Positions 7,399 through 9,021 of a stretch of DNA of 9,021 bases are shown piece by piece (within the stretch, counting starts at the first letter, position 1; every line of letters starts with the position of its first letter). This stretch comes from an uncultured Polymorphobacter sp. GTDB taxonomy: Bacteria > Pseudomonadota > Alphaproteobacteria > Sphingomonadales > Sphingomonadaceae. The DNA lies in assembly GCA_937871645.1 (NCBI GenBank), contig CALMPZ010000449.1, positions 1 to 9,021 of the forward strand, written 5' to 3'. The notes below the pieces were generated by a model, which searched no databases, was not told the DNA's origin, and saw only the letters and a program-made list of their open reading frames with translations. Both the position numbers and the translations under genes were made by a program.

Positions 7399-8626
7399 GC
7401 GGCGGTCCCTGCGCTTCGAGCGTCGCGAGCGGACCGAGGCACCGTCGCCCGACCAGATATCGCTTGGGCTCGATTTCGAAACCGGCGCCCCCGAACTCTC
7501 GGTGGTGATGCCGTGCCTCAACGAAGCCGAAACGCTGGCGATCTGCATCATAAAGGCCAAGCGCTTCTTCACCGAAAACGGTGTCCACGGCGAAGTCGTC
7601 ATCGCCGACAACGGCTCGACCGACGGCAGCCAGTCGATCGCCCGCCAACACGGCGCGCGTGTCATCAATGTACCGGTGCGCGGTTATGGCGCGGCGCTCG
7701 CGGCAGGCATTGCGGCGGCGAACGGGCGCTTTGTCGCGATGGGCGACGCCGATGACAGCTATGATTTCCTCGGGCTGATGCCGTTCCTCGAACGGCTGCG
7801 CGCCGGCGACGACCTGGTGATGGGCAATCGCTTCAAGGGCGGCATTGCGCCGGGCGCGATGCCGCCGTTGCACCGCTATCTCGGCAATCCGGTGCTCAGC
7901 CTTGCCGGCCGGCTGTTCTTCAAGGCGCCGGTCGGCGATTTCCACTGCGGGCTGCGCGCGTTCCGGCGCGACGCCATCATGGAACTCGGGCTGGTCACGA
8001 CCGGCATGGAGTTCGCCTCTGAAATGGTCGTCAAGGCGCAGCTTGCCGAACTCAATCTGTCCGAAGTGCCGACAACGCTGGTCCCCGATGGCCGCACCCG
8101 CGCGCCGCATCTGCGCAGCTGGCGCGACGGCTGGCGCCACCTCAAATTCCTGCTGACATTTGCGCCGAAGTGGCTGGCGTTCTATCCGGGGCTGATCATC
8201 GGCGGCATCGGGCTGATCGGCACGCTGCTGACCTTGCCGGGCACGTTCCGTATCGCCGGGCTCAATTTCGGCATCCACAGCCTGTTGCTGTTCGCCACCG
8301 GCATCCTGGTCGGTGCACAACTGGTCAGCTTTGCCGTGCTGGCGCGGTTGTTCGGCGTCCATGACGGGCTGTGGCGCACCACCGACAACATCGAACTGGC
8401 GCGGCGCTGGTTCAGCATCGACCGCTGCGTCGTCGCCGGGCTAGTGTTTCTGCTGATCGGTGTCGGGCTTCTGATCATCGCGGTCGGCGGCTGGGCCGTG
8501 CTCGGCTTCGGCGACATCTATGGCGGCAAGCTGATGCGCGTGTCGATCATGGCGGCGCTGTTCCTGTCGCTGGGCGTGCAGGTGATGATATCGGGGTTCA
8601 TCGCCACGCTGATGGGCGCCGACTGA
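7391..8626 (+). CDS. Family 2 glycosyltransferase with C-terminal membrane domain (DPM1/GtrB-like)
   Basis: A GT-A fold transferase of 411 residues, probably moving sugar from a nucleotide donor to polyprenyl phosphate at the inner membrane. The catalytic domain (about 36-250) has SVVMPCLNEAET, IADNGSTDGS (71-80), the metal-binding GDADDSYD (118-125), VMGNRFKGG and GDFHCGLRAFRRD. Four membrane segments follow at about 261-284, 297-320, 348-372 and 381-407. The start is TTG 7391, overlapping the marC stop by eight bases; AAGGAA (7375-7380) lies ten bases upstream. No ATG or GTG occurs in frame before the catalytic strand, so TTG is the best option. The adjacent GtrA-family gene suggests a lipid-linked sugar pathway decorating an envelope glycan. 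The sugar is unknown. Confidence 0.93.
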   Translation: MLERRSLRFERRERTEAPSPDQISLGLDFETGAPELSVVMPCLNEAETLAICIIKAKRFFTENGVHGEVVIADNGSTDGSQSIARQHGARVINVPVRGYGAALAAGIAAANGRFVAMGDADDSYDFLGLMPFLERLRAGDDLVMGNRFKGGIAPGAMPPLHRYLGNPVLSLAGRLFFKAPVGDFHCGLRAFRRDAIMELGLVTTGMEFASEMVVKAQLAELNLSEVPTTLVPDGRTRAPHLRSWRDGWRHLKFLLTFAPKWLAFYPGLIIGGIGLIGTLLTLPGTFRIAGLNFGIHSLLLFATGILVGAQLVSFAVLARLFGVHDGLWRTTDNIELARRWFSIDRCVVAGLVFLLIGVGLLIIAVGGWAVLGFGDIYGGKLMRVSIMAALFLSLGVQVMISGFIATLMGAD

Positions 8627-8630
8627 CGCC

Positions 8631-9020
8631 GTGGCGCGCGATTTTCCTGCCTGGGTCGGCCAGTCGGCGCGCTTCGGTGTCGTCGGCGTCATCGCGCTGG
8701 CCATCGACGTCAGCGTTCTGGAGGTGCTGGTCCGCGCTGGCATGTCGCCGTATCTGGCGCGCGTCTTCAGCCTCGCCGTCATGGTCTGCGCGACATGGTG
8801 GCTCAACCGCACACTGACCTTCCGCACCCAAACCGCGCCGTCGCTGCGCGAATTCGCGCACTATGTCATGCTGGCGCTCGCCGGGCTAGCGCTCAACTAC
8901 GGGCTGTTTTCGGCCGCGCTGTGGCTCACCGGCAGCCGCTGGGTCGGCATCGCACTCGGCACCGCAGCGGCGGCGGTGTTCAATTTCTTCCGATATCGCA
9001 AGCTGTTCGCCCCGGTCTGA
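8631..9020 (+). CDS. GtrA family membrane protein (putative lipid-linked sugar flippase)
   Basis: A small inner-membrane protein of 129 residues with four predicted helices (about 12-33, 39-57, 76-97 and 101-121). Family features are QSARFGVVGVIALAIDVSVL at the N-terminus, TWWLNRTLTFR between helices 2 and 3, and FNFFRYRKLFAP at the C-terminus. GtrA proteins are proposed to flip polyprenyl-phosphate-linked glucose or similar sugars across the membrane, or to assist arabinan and teichoic acid glycosylation. Start GTG 8631 is four bases after the glycosyltransferase stop, without a strong ribosome site, so the two are probably translated together. The stop falls one base before the window end, so the gene is complete. 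Confidence 0.92.
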   Translation: MARDFPAWVGQSARFGVVGVIALAIDVSVLEVLVRAGMSPYLARVFSLAVMVCATWWLNRTLTFRTQTAPSLREFAHYVMLALAGLALNYGLFSAALWLTGSRWVGIALGTAAAAVFNFFRYRKLFAPV

Positions 9021-9021
9021 C

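Noticed and set aside
5517..7442. 641-codon open frame antisense to DUF167, folD and marC
   Set aside because: It covers three well-supported genes on the other strand; its Arg/Ser/Thr/Ala-rich translation is typical of a shadow frame.

Overview
The window (about two-thirds G+C) comes from a high-GC alphaproteobacterium. The gene order yggT-DUF167-folD-marC, the codon use and an intergenic palindrome that translates as HPGAGRDP suggest a sphingomonad-like organism. That placement is an inference; the window has no rRNA or other phylogenetic marker.

Left part (1-4905) is one regulatory and export module. A divergent control region (2010-2191) separates two transcription units. Leftward (minus strand) run a 43-residue secreted-type microprotein, a MacA/HlyD-type membrane fusion protein and a MacB/LolD-type ABC ATPase cut by the window edge; the partner permease presumably lies beyond it. 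Rightward run an NtrC-type sigma-54 response regulator and its NtrY-like histidine kinase, overlapping by 4 bases. The minus strand carries a near-consensus sigma-54 (-24/-12) promoter at 2062-2078. About 97 and 118 bp upstream of its predicted start are two copies of an 18-bp imperfect palindrome, 21 bp apart. The simplest reading is a self-contained circuit: the kinase, which has almost no periplasmic part, senses a membrane or transporter state. The regulator then binds the paired sites and switches on the microprotein-exporter operon through RpoN. The sites end just before the regulator's own ribosome binding site, so it may also control itself.

Middle (4906-5184) is non-coding and holds a large intergenic palindrome (24-bp perfect arms).

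Right part (5185-9020) is a tight plus-strand run: yggT, a DUF167/YggU gene, folD (one-carbon/folate metabolism), a MarC-family membrane protein, a membrane-anchored family 2 glycosyltransferase and a GtrA-family protein. Most junctions overlap or are only a few bases long. yggT stands out at about 39% G+C in otherwise GC-rich sequence.

The most interesting parts are the sigma-54 circuit, the microprotein that is first in the controlled operon, the GC-rich hairpin behind it, and the AT-rich yggT.
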